From positions 32,557,741-32,621,740 of the forward strand of contig CM041465.1 in the NCBI GenBank assembly GCA_023213395.1: a stretch of 64,000 nucleotides of DNA, given 5' to 3'. The position numbers and the translations under genes are program-made. The stretch is from Cycas panzhihuaensis (Eukaryota > Cycadophyta). Positions 37,074 through 48,154 of the stretch are shown here, piece by piece. The notes beneath the pieces are model-generated. The model was not told where the DNA came from. It ran no database searches and was given only the letters and a program-made list of their open reading frames with translations. Position 1 is the stretch's first letter, and every line of letters starts with the position of its first letter.

Positions 37074-37470
37074 TGTTAAAACTTGTAATGGCCCCTTTAT
37101 TATAATGCATTATTTGTATATTTGTGTATCATGTGCTTTAGATAACTCCTCTTTATAATTTTATCATATTATATTAAATGTCTCAGGTTCATTACCATTG
37201 CTAATATGTCAGCTAATAGTATTATTGTAAATATTCATGGTACACTTATAAATTAAGCACCACTCATCTCATTTGTACATTGGAAGATTATTTATGTAGA
37301 AGCTCTATCGAAATGGAGTTGCATGGTGCAACCAATTTTCCCATATCCATTTGCTCAATACATTTGCTCATTTGTGTTATATTATTTAATAGTTGATTTG
37401 CTTTGTTATGCCATTTGATTAAATGCACATTGAATCTAGATCCTAATGTTAATCTAACATACCTCACCCT
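37074..37470 (+). repeat. 3' LTR of copia-C
   Basis: It begins TGTTAAAACTTG at 37074 directly after the purine tract aaggaaggg. The right end is uncertain; a CA at ~37460 is a candidate. No partner LTR was found. Confidence 0.6.
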
Positions 37471-37494
37471 AATCTTATACTGTCATACTAACCA

Positions 37495-38060
37495 TAATTA
37501 TTAACCTAATAAACCCTTGAAGTTTTAGGTCCTCATAATCTAAAATAAAATAATCAAACCTATAACCTTCAAAATCATAGATATATATTTGGTATACCTA
37601 AAGGCCATAATAATAATGTAGTACCTGCCTAAATATCTAGCCTCTCTAGTCATATGCTAGATCATTGTAATCTACTTATCCTCCTTGATGACACTTAGTG
37701 GAGCCACATAAAGTTATTTCTAAGATACTCCCAAAATCCTACACACCTCTTAAATCCCAATCCATAGGTCCCCTAAACCCTTGAACTGAAGGACATTCTC
37801 TCTAAGGATCTAATGGCTAACTAAATCATGAAGAATATCTGTCTCCATCACCAATTGAATAGACTAACTCACACGAACTAAGTTATAATGTCATAGAATT
37901 TGGTACTCTATTAGAGTCAACCTCTTAAGCATGTCATCTTAACTGAGATCCTCATTCTTATAAGTGTTAATATGCTTTAGCCTCTACAAAGCAAATAAAA
38001 ATATATCCATGACTTCGTCTTAATCTAAACTTAGTCTCCAAGAAATTCTCTAACATCCAT
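37495..38060 (-). pseudogene. Unrecognised decayed ORF, part 2
   Basis: The minus strand carries a reading frame of ~185 codons interrupted only by stops of the TAG/TAA/TGA type expected from Gln or Arg codons. Readable parts are EVMDIFLFAL, RLKHINTYKNEDLS, DDMLKRLTLIEYQIL, ENVLQFKGLGDLWIGI and QYVAP-like sequence. I do not recognise a family; it lacks RT, integrase or zinc-finger motifs. Together with part 1 it may be one ORF split by an AT-rich repeat. Confidence 0.35.
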
Positions 38061-38074
38061 TCTTTTTTATCATA

Positions 38075-38235
38075 TTTTTGCAGTAAAAAATATGAATTTC
38101 CTTTCAAAAACATGAATTCCTATTAAAAAAATATGATCTTCAGTTGAAATATAAGAACTCCAGTTGAAAAATATGACCTCACATTAAAAAACATTACCTA
38201 TTCAAACACTAAAATATGACCAATATTTTGATTAT
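38075..38235. repeat. Degenerate ~20-bp array of the AAAAATATGA motif
   Basis: Units such as aaaaaatatgaatttc, aaaaacatgaattcc, aaaaaaatatgatcttc and aaaaatatgacctc follow one another at ~20-bp spacing. Related clusters occur at 41470-41580 and 46810-46970. Confidence 0.6.
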
Positions 38236-38339
38236 GTTTTTTGCATTACAAGTATCTATTTTTTAACTTGAGCTTATGGATTTTAATGGGAGCTTAATGT
38301 TTTTAACAAAAATGATTAAAATAAAAAAATTCAACTTGG

Positions 38340-38850
38340 AGACTCACTAAATATTATATCTGGCAAGCCATCATCTAAATTAGGCCTCTTAGTCCTCAGC
38401 AAGTCCTAATCTAATGGTTAGATCTCCTACAATGCTCAAGGGTTAACTTTGATAACACCTCATCTCTTGTCTTTAGAATCACTAAATAAGCCTTCATCCT
38501 TACCAAGATGGAATTTAAACCCTACTCCTCTAATTGGAACACTATCTAAAAATGTCTAATCCATTTCCTTATCACCCTCATACAATTTCTTTATTAATTG
38601 CTTATATATATTAACCTTACACATGCTTCCAATCAAGTCTCCAAAGACTTCTTCACCATTACGTTCTTTCACTCATATTCAAGTGAGATCGTCTTGACTC
38701 TAAAAGTGACTTTTCTAATACATAGTCCTATTTATAGTCTAAAGACTCTCTTCTCTCTTAATAACATAATTTTCATAGTCTAGTTGACCCATACAATCCC
38801 TATTAAATTTCTCCCTCTAAAGCCTCATAGTCTCACTCACTCAAGAGATA
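38340..38850 (-). pseudogene. Unrecognised decayed ORF, part 1
   Basis: A minus-strand frame of ~170 codons reading REKFNRDCMGQLDYENYVIK, VKERNGEEVFGDLIGSMCKV, LIKKLYEGDKEMD and GVGFKFHLGKDEGLFSDSKD. The stops all fit C-to-T or G-to-A changes at Gln, Trp or Arg codons. The composition is that of a real soluble protein, but no domain is recognised. It could be a gag or accessory ORF of an undescribed retroelement, or a host pseudogene. Confidence 0.4.
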
Positions 38851-40011
38851 CGAGATGGTACTAATGAGGTAAAACTATGGTGGGTATTAACACATTTAAA
38901 AATCAACCACTAATAAGGCTAAACTATGGTGAGTACATCCTTATATATAGGTCCTTTACATTTATTGTAAAAAATACAAAAGGCTAAAAGGACAAAAAGA
39001 TAAAAAAACTAAAAACAAAGGTGTTTCTTTTTAAACACTTAGTTTAAGAGGATAAGTAGGAGTGTATTAAACCCCATATAATCAACACCACTTATTTATC
39101 TCATCTTCTATTTTTTTAATTATTTGTAGCCTCATCCTTCTAAACAACTTAGTAAATAATTTAGGTAGCCCAAGTTCCCAAATAACTTAGTTTTGGAAAG
39201 GTTGACAATGTTCACCATCCTACTTTAACTTGTTCATAAAACTTCCATTATGAAGGGGGTAAATGTTTTAACTAATTATGCCCTCTATTGGAAACAACTA
39301 GGTCTCATGCCCCATCATGTTTGTTGTTGGGATTTGTTTTTATGATTGTATGGTAATTTAGTAAATTGATTAGCATGATGACTAAATGATATTATATTTA
39401 TTATGTCTATGCTTGACTAATATTTCTAATGATATAAGGATCATAAAAATGTCTAATAAAATTTGTTTATTCTAATATCTTTCAAAGCACCATCTTGCCT
39501 TCATGAGTGTGCTCTTTATAGCTTACTTTTGAGTTAATGAATCTTACTTTCTTACTCTCTCTTATTTTTTAAATTAATTTTTCTCTATACTTTATGTAGC
39601 CCTTTATTGCTTCCAGATCTCACTTCTTAACCATTTACTAGTGTGTCTTGGGTGGACCTAAACAAAATATCTCACAATCAACATAATGTCTTCTTTTGTT
39701 TCAAATCTAGACTAGGAGACATAAAGTTTAAGAGGATCTAAGTAACCACCTTTATCCAACTCCTAAGAATAAGTCTTCACTCAGTTATGTTGCTTAATGA
39801 GAATATAATTGAATGAGAAAATGAAAGGTTAGTATATGCAGGGGTGATTGAATCTACTAGCATATATAATCAGGTTAAGGAGTTCTAAGTTTGGAGCTAC
39901 TCTTACAATATTTCTTATGTCCTTCTTAGGGACTCCTTTCCTTCGATTCTTTCAACATTTAGAGTTTTACTTCAATAAAGAAAAAGGGCTAGGTGATGAG
40001 AAAGGTTTTGT

Positions 40012-40042
40012 TTCTTTTTCTTTTTCTTTTTCTTTTTGTGTT
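40012..40042. repeat. (CTTTTT)n microsatellite
   Basis: Consecutive tttttc units within a T-rich stretch. Confidence 0.9.
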
Positions 40043-40153
40043 TTTATTATTTTTTTTAAATAAAAAATAAAATAAAAGACAATCAATGAGACTACAAAAT
40101 CAATCCACCTAGTTTTCAAAACACAAATAAGAGAGCTTAACACACATGCAATA

Positions 40154-40156
<3 letters not shown>

Positions 40157-40200
<44 letters not shown>
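40157..40200. repeat. (CT)n microsatellite
   Basis: About 22 perfect CT units. This produces the Arg-Glu repeat in a spurious minus-strand ORF. Confidence 0.97.
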
Positions 40201-40203
<3 letters not shown>

Positions 40204-41469
40204 CTTGGATGAAACACAATAAAAATAGGAACACAAATCTAACTCATTAAAATGCAATACATGTCTTTTTAATCAAAAAAAGAAACTATCATGAAATGTA
40301 ACTAATTCTACTTGCAACTATTTGTACAAATTCCTAAGAAGTCCAACAATATGCAATGTTAATATGAGGTTTTTCATTCTAATTACATGCTATTTTTTTT
40401 TAGACAATGCTTCTATAACAAAAAGATATCTTTCTAAAGATTAACTACTACTGTTATGAATGATTTTTAGATTATAAATAATGCATACAACTAATTATAT
40501 CCAGTCAAAATCCTCAAATACAAGAAACAATCCAAAGGATAAAGAAGTTCTATCATAATTAGAGTGTGTTGGGCTCCAAAGGGATCCTTTAACCTCTTAT
40601 GATATGATTTAAATCAAACATATTTCATTCACAAATTTATATTTCCTTTTTAAAGCAAAAGAATAAACTAAAGAGTGAAATCAAATAAGAACAATACTAT
40701 GACTTCTTTCTTATTTAGAAAATCCTACCTCGGAATAGCTCTTTTTCTTTCATTTGATCAAATTTCTTTAAACCCTTCCTTTAAAACCAATAAAGGAGAA
40801 AAAGAAATAAACACTAGAGGCTAAAATACAGCCATAAATGAGCAAAAAATATGGCAAGCCACTTGGGATTTGGACAGTTATAGAAGAGTGGGGAAGAAAA
40901 GGTATTTTTTGAGTAAAGGGATGAGTATTATTCACACTAGTCTTCTCTCTTTTTGTCCCATAAAGGGTTAACTTTTCAGCTAAATTTTCAAGGTAAAAAC
41001 GAGTACAAAATCACCACAAATACAAGCAAAATGAATAGGCAAATTCTGAGCATAGATAACTTCCAACAAGTAATAAAATTATAAAAATTCTAAATAGGAA
41101 AGATCTTACCAAGAATATAGGAGTTTTGAGGCTAAAAACTTTGAGAAAGATTGAGAAACTTGAAGAACCAACTATCAAAAGTCGAACATCAATGAAGCAA
41201 CAACCTAAAGCATCAAAATCTCCTCTTGATTTCACCCATTTACATCTCAAAAAGTACTTTTTCAAGTCACAATAGTAGAAATCTTTATAAAGTCTCCAAA
41301 AAAACCTCCAAAGAAATTCTAAATCTTTAACTCGAAGCTTTTTAATTTCTAATGATAGACAATAACCAAGTTAGGGTTTATTTTGGGCATGTAAAGGATA
41401 AGTTTACATCAATTTTTGGTGGCAGCATATAAAATTCTAATACTCTAAATGAGTTTTGCATGAATGATA

Positions 41470-41580
41470 GTAAAAAACATGATTGATCATATTTTTAGAC
41501 CAACAAAAAATATGACTTTATACTAAAAATATGATCAATAACATTTTTGGCAAGACAAAAAATATGATAAGTTAAGAGAT
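41470..41580. repeat. AAAAATATGA cluster, second locus
   Basis: Four related units (aaaaaacatgattg, aaaaaatatgac, aaaaatatgatc, aaaaaatatgataag) within ~110 bp. Confidence 0.5.
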
Positions 41581-41731
41581 CAAATGTAACTCATTAAAAG
41601 TCAAAAATTATTTTGTAACAATAAATTTAAGTATAAATAACTCTATAAATATGAAAAAAGGACCCAAACTTGATGAAAACGATAAACACAAGCCGAAAAA
41701 TTGATTGAAGAGACCAAATACGGGTCAAATC

Positions 41732-42011
41732 TATTAGGATTAGTAATATAACAAGCATATCAAACCCTAACGATGAGCAACAAAAAGATGAAGTATATAC
41801 AAAATAGACACCATGTTGGAGAATTAGCCAAAACTTAATTATGAACAAATAAGAGTACATACTTATAGTACAACCTCACCACTAGAGAGAGAACCCCATT
41901 GGACTACTTAGAGGTGGCACACATATCAAGGTGGCCTACAACTCTAATATAGAATACAAAAGATAGAGAGAGTTTACATAGGGCTAATGGAATTGAGTAT
42001 TACACCCAACA
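41732..42011 (-). repeat. 3' LTR of the short element
   Basis: It reads TGTTGGGTGT..CCTAATA on the minus strand. The last bases should be CA; one has mutated. It pairs with 45040-45319. Confidence 0.92.
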
Positions 42012-42063
42012 TTCCCCCCTGTAATAGTCAATTACATAAATATCGTCACATCAATGATAAGCT

Positions 42064-42575
42064 CAAGTCTCTAAAAGTCTGTTGGATCATAAACGCTGCT
42101 GCACAGAATAAGAAAACTATCGAAGTCCATATGAAGTAGAGTCCATCTACCAGAATGCATGGGTTATCAGCCGCTGCAACTGCTAGTTAGGTAGGAACTC
42201 CCTTTGTATACGTGGATCAATCAGGAGCTGGCAAGAGTAGCTATATAAGGTCCCACCCCTTACTCATATGGGAGTGTAAGAAGGAAAAAATATATATAAG
42301 AAGCACATGACACATGGCACAAGTCTCCAAAAGTCTGCTGGATCATAAACACTGCTGCACTGAATAAGAAAGCTACTGAAGTCCATATGAAGTAGAGTCC
42401 ATCTACTGGGATGCATGGGTTATCATCCGCTGCAACCGCTAGTTGGGTAGGAACTCCCTTTTGTATACGTGGATCAATCAAGAGCTGGCAAGAGTAGTTG
42501 TATAAGGTCCCACCCCTTGCTCATATGGGAGTGCAAGTAGGAAAAAGTATATATAAAGCACATGGTAAATAGCAC
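42064..42575. repeat. Tandem duplication, two units of ~256 bp
   Basis: The unit starting caagtctctaaaagtctg at 42064 is repeated from 42320 with few changes. Each carries the phrases ggatcataaac, gctgctgcac and gagctggcaagagtag. Confidence 0.85.
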
Positions 42576-43384
42576 ATGGCATGCAAGAGTAGCTTCTAAA
42601 AGTGTGCCCTACCTCTTACTCAATAGGACAAGCACTTCTTCAACATCTAATGGCCGAAAATACAATGGTACTATGGCCTCAAACATGCCACATGGGCTAA
42701 AAATATGCCTCATTGGGCTAACAACTTGCCACCATGGGCAAAAATAATAACCAGCATTAAATTTTTACATGACTAAAAATGATATATGACTTGTGTAGCA
42801 CATATGACTCTCTCTCATAAATGAAGTATAATATGATCATAATGGGTTCTTCATGAGCTAAAAAGAAGTCCATAGTACATGTCATCCCCCCCATTTGGGG
42901 TACATTACATCAAGAAGCCTAAAAAATGTAATATGTGCCTTAAGAAACTGAGAAAAAATGAAGACAAATAAAAACTTGTGACTTTGAATGAAAAACTCTC
43001 CATGAAAATAGCTCTAAAATGTGTCAAGTGACCTGTCAAATGAACGGTCTCTCTGTTATGGATCCAACGCAATAGATGGGACTGAAAACGGACCTCCCAA
43101 TCTTAAGATAGAGCCAAAAACGTGATAAGTACTCCTTAGCAATACTAAAAAATGATAAAATAGGGACTAGCCCCCTCCATGAGCCAGCAGTAGGTCATAT
43201 TAAGCCTCCATATGACCAGGTGTTAACATCTAAGGGGGATGAGATGACCTAAAACCAATATCTAATATAATTTATTTCAATTTAAAAATTGAAAGAAGAT
43301 GAATTCCCTTTAAAACGATTTAACGTCCGCCTCAAAAAATAATATTAATCAAATATGTAACCCTAAAAGAAGATTAGGGTTTAT

Positions 43385-43768
43385 GTGCCAAATTCTTTAT
43401 CGAAATGCCTCCATGAATATTGCAGGTCTATAGGGTTGTAAGGGGCACTGCCGATGAGTGTTTGCAACTCCAGATCTCTGAGAGTTTCCATCACTGTCCA
43501 TTCGAATGCTCTGTGCAGAACGTGTCAGGCAAAAAACACTGAGCTAATATAAATTTTCTTCAAACGGTGCTTCCCTATTTCATCCAGTGCAGATCTCAAT
43601 TCCCATGTACTTGGTTCAGACTCAAATGGTAGTAATATTGTTGCAGGATCTCTGATTTCTTCAATTACTAATAAAAAAATATAAGTGATGGTTCAGCATG
43701 GGATGAAGCTATAGTCAGCAGTGATGTGGTGGAGTGAGGGGCTTCTCTAGTGACTCGGAGAATTCAAA
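43385..43768 (+). other. Possible captured 5' UTR of the SH3P gene
   Basis: The sequence upstream of the captured ATG is less AT-rich than the rest of the element and contains no element-like motifs. It may be the leader of the host transcript carried in with the coding fragment. This is inferred from position and composition only. Confidence 0.35.
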
Positions 43769-44064
43769 ATGGATAGCATTCGTAAACAAGCTGGTAAGCT
43801 ACGAGAGCAAGTTGCAAAGCAGCAACAGTTCTTAAGCAGTTCACTAGATATGGAGTTGGAAATGATGCAGTCATTTTTTATGAGGCGGAACTTCAACGTC
43901 ATCAGCATCTTGAAAGGCTTTATATTTCCACAAGGGCATGCAAACATTTTCAGTGAGAAATTATTCAAGGTGTTGAAGGACTCATTTCCACTGGCTCAAA
44001 GCAGCTAGAAATTGCTACAAAGTTAGTAGATGATTGTTGCAAGTATGCACATGAGAGTCCTAGA
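43769..44064 (+). pseudogene. Captured fragment of a plant SH3P-type BAR/SH3 protein gene
   Basis: An antisense insert in the short LTR element encodes the N-terminal ~95 residues of the plant SH3-domain-containing protein family (Arabidopsis SH3P1-3 type). These proteins have an N-terminal BAR-like coiled coil and a C-terminal SH3 domain, and act in clathrin-coated vesicle traffic and autophagosome formation. It opens at ATG 43769 with MDSIRKQAGKLREQVAK, then shifts frame at 43828. The continuation reads VLKQF, EAELQRHQHLERLYISTR, a TGA in place of Arg at 43954-43956, GVEGLISTGSKQLEIATKL and DDCCKYAHES. Four bases appear to be missing at the frameshift. No intron interrupts the segment. The SH3 domain is absent. 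I identify the family from memory of its conserved N-terminus. Confidence 0.82.
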
Positions 44065-45027
44065 ATATGGGAGCATATCATTATATTACTCCCTGTCTTA
44101 TAACTTCCATGAAGGTGGTGAATCGAGGTGCATATGAATATATAAAGTATGTAGGTTGAGCTCCATCTTCTTGGGGTTTAAAACCTTAACATGGTGCATC
44201 GTTTAAGAATTGAAGACACTGATATGGGCATTGGCATTGCCATGCATTTAAGTCGGGGCCATCACCGTCTACATGGTGTTTATGCCATGGCTGTTTAAAT
44301 CATGAGATCTGCTAGCCACCGGGGTCTTGCAATACATTTCTCAACTTCTATAGGAAAATGAAGCTCAAAAGCATGAGGCCATTAGCAGCCACTAGAGCCC
44401 AACTCAAACACCACTAATCATGGTAGCTTTCCTTTTTATTTTTTTTTTTCTTTTTTGAAAAATACATAAAAATATAGGCCAGATTTTAAGGCCTTGAATA
44501 CAAAATTTTTGAGCATAAGGAAAGCATATATCAATAAAAATATATGTATAACCTATAAATCTATAAATCTTTTGAAAATAGAGTCTCTTCTAGCTTCCAG
44601 ATAGCGAGAAGCACTCTCTCAACTACTGTTAACAGTTCCTACAACACTCTATCCACTGACATACAAAGGAAGCAATTAAATAGGAAGTGGATCTGTATAA
44701 AGAATTTGGTGGACTTTCACCTGCATGCAAATTTATTGTGGTACCACATGTAGAGAAGATGTCCACTTGAGCAGTATCAACAGGCTTCAAACAACTATAA
44801 AACTCCAAAAATGGGCTTGAAATCAGCCTGCCATCAACATCAAAATAGCCCTTCAAAACTTGATAAAAGTCCCATAACAAAATATGCATAATATATAACT
44901 TGAAATGATCTTCAACTTGACAAAGTCACCAAATATGCACATCAAAAAATTTACAAGACTTAAAAGCTCAAAAATAGGGATAACATATACTAGGACTTGC
45001 AAGAAATGCCCCAGGACTAAACCTTGG
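44065..45027. other. Element interior without recognised coding sequence
   Basis: No further SH3P exons and no retrotransposon motif are recognised. A minus-strand frame at 44889-44629 has no family likeness and probably belongs to the element's leader. Confidence 0.4.
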
Positions 45028-45039
45028 GCTCTGATACCA
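45028..45039 (-). other. Primer-binding site of the short element
   Basis: The minus strand reads TGGTATCAGAGC, complementary to initiator tRNA-Met, directly abutting the LTR. Confidence 0.88.
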
Positions 45040-45319
45040 TGTTAGGATTAGTAATATAACAAGCATATCAAACCCTAATGGTGAGCAACAAAAAGATGAA
45101 GTATATACAAAATAGACACCATGTTGGAGAATTGGCCAAAACTCAATTATGAACAAATAAGAGTACATACTTATAGTACAACCTCACCACTAGAGAGAGA
45201 ACACCATTGGACTACTTAGAGGTGGCACACATATCAAGGTGGCCCACAACTCTAATATAGAATACAAAAGATAGAGAGAGTTTACATAGTGCTAATGGAA
45301 TTCAATATTACACCCAATA
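45040..45319 (-). repeat. 5' LTR of the short element
   Basis: Partner of 41732-42011 and of equal length. It ends CCTAACA against the PBS on the minus strand. Confidence 0.92.
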
Positions 45320-45869
45320 AAATTAAGATAAAAATATAAAAATATAAAACAAAAGAGGTTCTAAAAGAATGAATGAATTAAAAATGATCGTAAAAGAAAG
45401 ATTTTAGTGCCATAAGTATTAGTCATTAGCAAGTGATAACATAATCATATATGAATCATCATTTATCATATATCATCAGTAGAGTCAATACAACATTTCA
45501 TCAAAACATGGCATAATGTAGTATAAAACAAACTTTATCATTTATTTATCATGAAACTATACAAAAAATATGCTAAAAGTGATAAGGATTAATGAGAGAC
45601 TAGGTTTTAGTGAAACATTTATCCCCTTACCACCTGAAGCTTCTACTTCAAGAAGAAAGTAGGATGGTGAGAGGTGGCAATGGTGAAGGTAAAAGATCCT
45701 CTACTAAAAGTCAATAAAATTCAAGATGAGGTATAAGAATAATGAACCATTAATCTACAAAAACCTAAAGTCTAATCAAACTAACCTTCATGCTTATAAA
45801 TTGATAAGCTAAAGAAACATTGTCTAAATATGTTTACCTAGAAATATTGAGTTCTTAAAGCATTTTTCC

Positions 45870-46050
45870 TAACACCTTATCCAAAAGGATTAGGTTCACA
45901 CTATCAACTATGCACTCAAAAGGACTAGGTAGTCTTTACCAAAGGAAACTCACTTAATACCTTACCCAAAAGGATTGGGTATCCATCACCAAGGGAATGT
46001 CTCTTAACATCTTAACTAAAAGGATTGGGTATCTACTTGTTAACTAAAAA
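45870..46050. repeat. Degenerate tandem repeat around CAAAAGGATTGGGTA
   Basis: Four copies of the phrase (near 45881, 45915, 45965 and 46016), at intervals of ~35-50 bp, with similar lead-in sequence (aacaccttatc, aataccttacc, aacatcttaac). Confidence 0.55.
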
Positions 46051-46809
46051 TCACTACTAAATGCCCACAAATTAGATAGGACTTAAAGTACCTAATTGAT
46101 CATAGTTTATCTCCCATTAACCATGCTTTAGAGGGAAGTCCTTTTATTAAAGCAGAAAGAATAGACTATGATAGATTTTAGACTCATTAATAGGTGACTT
46201 TTCAGAGCTTTCTGTGATAGTTTGAACTTATTGAGGGGGTGTAGGACTTCAGAGCTTGATCATCATAGTTTAACCTCATAAAAAATAATCTTTTAGAGGG
46301 TTCCCTATCATAGTTTAAGCTCTTTAATAGGTAAAAGGGACTCAAAGCATTTTGGAGACCAATCTAAGAGTTAATTTTGAAGATAAATGAGTGAAAAATG
46401 CAACCATTAAGGTTTCCAAAAGGGTCTATAGAAGATAAGTATATTGGATCTAAGAATTGAGTCAAATAGATAAAAGATAAATGATTTTGCTATTCCAAAG
46501 TGATTTCATTTGATAATGATAATAAAAATAAATATAAGATTCACTTTGATAGCCTCAATGGATGGAAGAAAAATATTCTTGCTCAGAAAAGAGAGAATAG
46601 CCCCTTCCTTTATTAAGGAAAAACATGAAAATCAAATTTCATTATTATAGGAGGGAGTTGGGGAAATGAGGTATCTAAGGACCTTTTTCTTTCATTTCTA
46701 AGGAAACCTAGAGTTATATTAATAAAGGATCTACTTCAAGGGGTAGATATTAGGAAGATGGAGTCAGGTGCTAGATATTCAGTAAGTCTACTTCTTGCTT
46801 TTTTAAAAA
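46051..46809. other. Unassigned sequence
   Basis: It contains several scattered copies of atcatagttta between 46100 and 46320, but no gene. Confidence 0.4.
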
Positions 46810-46975
46810 ATCAAATTTTCTATTAAAAAATATGATAATTTAGTGTGAAAAACATAGACAACATACTAAACATATGAGAATACAACAAAAAGTGCGATAA
46901 CACAGTAGAAAACATAATTCTATAATTTAGGGAAATAAAAAGAAATCAAATTTTTTATCCTGAAATCATGTTTTT
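46810..46975. repeat. AAAAATATGA cluster, third locus
   Basis: Related units (aaaaaatatgataa, gaaaaacatagac, aaacatatgag, aaagtgcgataa, aaaacataattc) at ~20-bp spacing, upstream of the unrecognised plus-strand ORF. Confidence 0.45.
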
Positions 46976-47139
46976 GACTATGAGATCACATTTTTTGTCA
47001 TGTCACTATATTCTTGAATTTCTTAAAAAAAACTTTAAAATTAAAATTTTAAACTATGAAATCAAGAAACTAATGTGATTCTTTTAATGTGATGCAACAT
47101 CTAGAGAGAATAAAAACATGAGAGAATAAAGGTCTAGTG

Positions 47140-47534
47140 ATCGAGAAGCTAATCAATCAGCTCAATCAGAGGGATTAGATGATTTTGAGGAGTTATGGGT
47201 TGTTCCAAGCGAGTGGATTGACCCAGATAGTGATGGATTATGAGATACTCCATGATTTCATCAACTGCTAGATTTCGAGATATAATGTATTCTGAATACA
47301 GGCTATTGGAGAGGTATAGATCACTCCAAGGGATGTAGGGAGGATACTAAGAGTCAGCTGGCATGGGGAGAGGGTGAGACTTAATAGGGTGGTAGAGGAT
47401 GAATCTTAGATGACGTGCAACCAATACCTGATAGGATTTACCAATTGGTTTGGCCCCTATGAGATACTCATAGAGACCATATGAGTAGTAGAGGGTGTTC
47501 CTGTGGTTTAGAGGATCATTGCCCTGATCATCAT
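47140..47534 (+). pseudogene. Unrecognised ORF, 5' part, interrupted by copia-D
   Basis: Plus-strand coding-like sequence with a frameshift near 47225. It first reads EGLDDFEELWVVPSEWIDPD, then MDYEILHDFIN, ISRYNVF, ITPRDVGRILRVSWHGERV and NQYLIGFTNWFGPYEI. The phrase ITPRDVGRIL is weakly reminiscent of the plant mobile domain found in host and transposon proteins. This is a suggestion only. Stops are of the deamination type. The frame is cut at 47535 by the copia-D target site and continues after 52843. Confidence 0.4.
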
Positions 47535-47539
47535 ATATA

Positions 47540-48154
47540 TGTTAAGAATACAAGGTCCCAAACCTTAAATAACCATAAGATCTAAACTATTTTGAAACTA
47601 GTCATAGGAATTGAAACTAAGATTTAACATATAAGTTCTAAAATCAGAGATAATATAACATCAATATACAAGTTAAACATCACATATACACCCGATATAA
47701 CATGGTAAAACCCTAGCAGTGTGCTAAGGAAATATCCACACAAGAAAGGTATCGATCTTTATTGTTGTAGAATGGAGAAACAGTACATCTCAGTAGCAGA
47801 GTGCTCTCTGAAACAATAACCAGTCGCTGCCCTTATCATAGTACATTACATTACATACAACATCATAAGAAAAGCCCTAAAATGGGATACATGAGAGGGA
47901 CATCCAAGGCATAAATCTCATCCGTAGAATCTAGGGTATTTGTATCGAGCAACCCTGATTGTCTTTACAATTTAATAAGGTTTACAGGGCTAATTTTTCA
48001 GTTCGGGGGCTATCGCCCCCCTTTAGCGGGTGTTCCACCCGTACCCCAGCCAAGGGGCTCATATGGAACCCCTTGAGAAAGATTAAGGGGGGAAACCACA
48101 CTGAAAACACACCAAAATTTTAACCCCAAAATATTGTTGTCACAATATCCAACA
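47540..48154 (-). repeat. 3' LTR of copia-D
   Basis: 615 bp, TGTTGGATATTG..TTCTTAACA on the minus strand. It contains three successive GC-rich stem-loops at 48005-48020, 48027-48041 and 48052-48074. Confidence 0.95.

Larger units (their letters stand above)
38851..41469. other. No recognisable gene; microsatellites only
   Basis: AT-rich sequence with two simple repeats listed separately. The ORFs on either strand here are short, low in complexity and generated partly by those repeats. Confidence 0.5.
41732..45319 (-). mobile_element. Short non-autonomous LTR retrotransposon with captured host sequence
   Basis: A 3.6-kb element bounded by two 280-bp LTRs (41732-42011 and 45040-45319). I count 11 differences between them, so it is the youngest intact pair in the window. 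The PBS lies at 45028-45039 and a polypurine tract (ACAGGGGGGAA on the minus strand) abuts the left LTR, so the element runs on the minus strand. The flanks aaatc and aaatt are a 5-bp target duplication with one change. The 3-kb interior has no gag or pol motif, which makes it LARD-like and dependent on another element for movement. It contains a ~256-bp tandem duplication and an antisense host gene fragment. Confidence 0.88.

Noticed and set aside
39967-40257. Arg-Glu repeat ORF
   Set aside because: Produced by the (CT)n and (CTTTTT)n microsatellites.
44629-44889. 86-codon minus-strand ORF as a gene of the short element
   Set aside because: No similarity to gag or any known domain. It lies in the leader next to the PBS.
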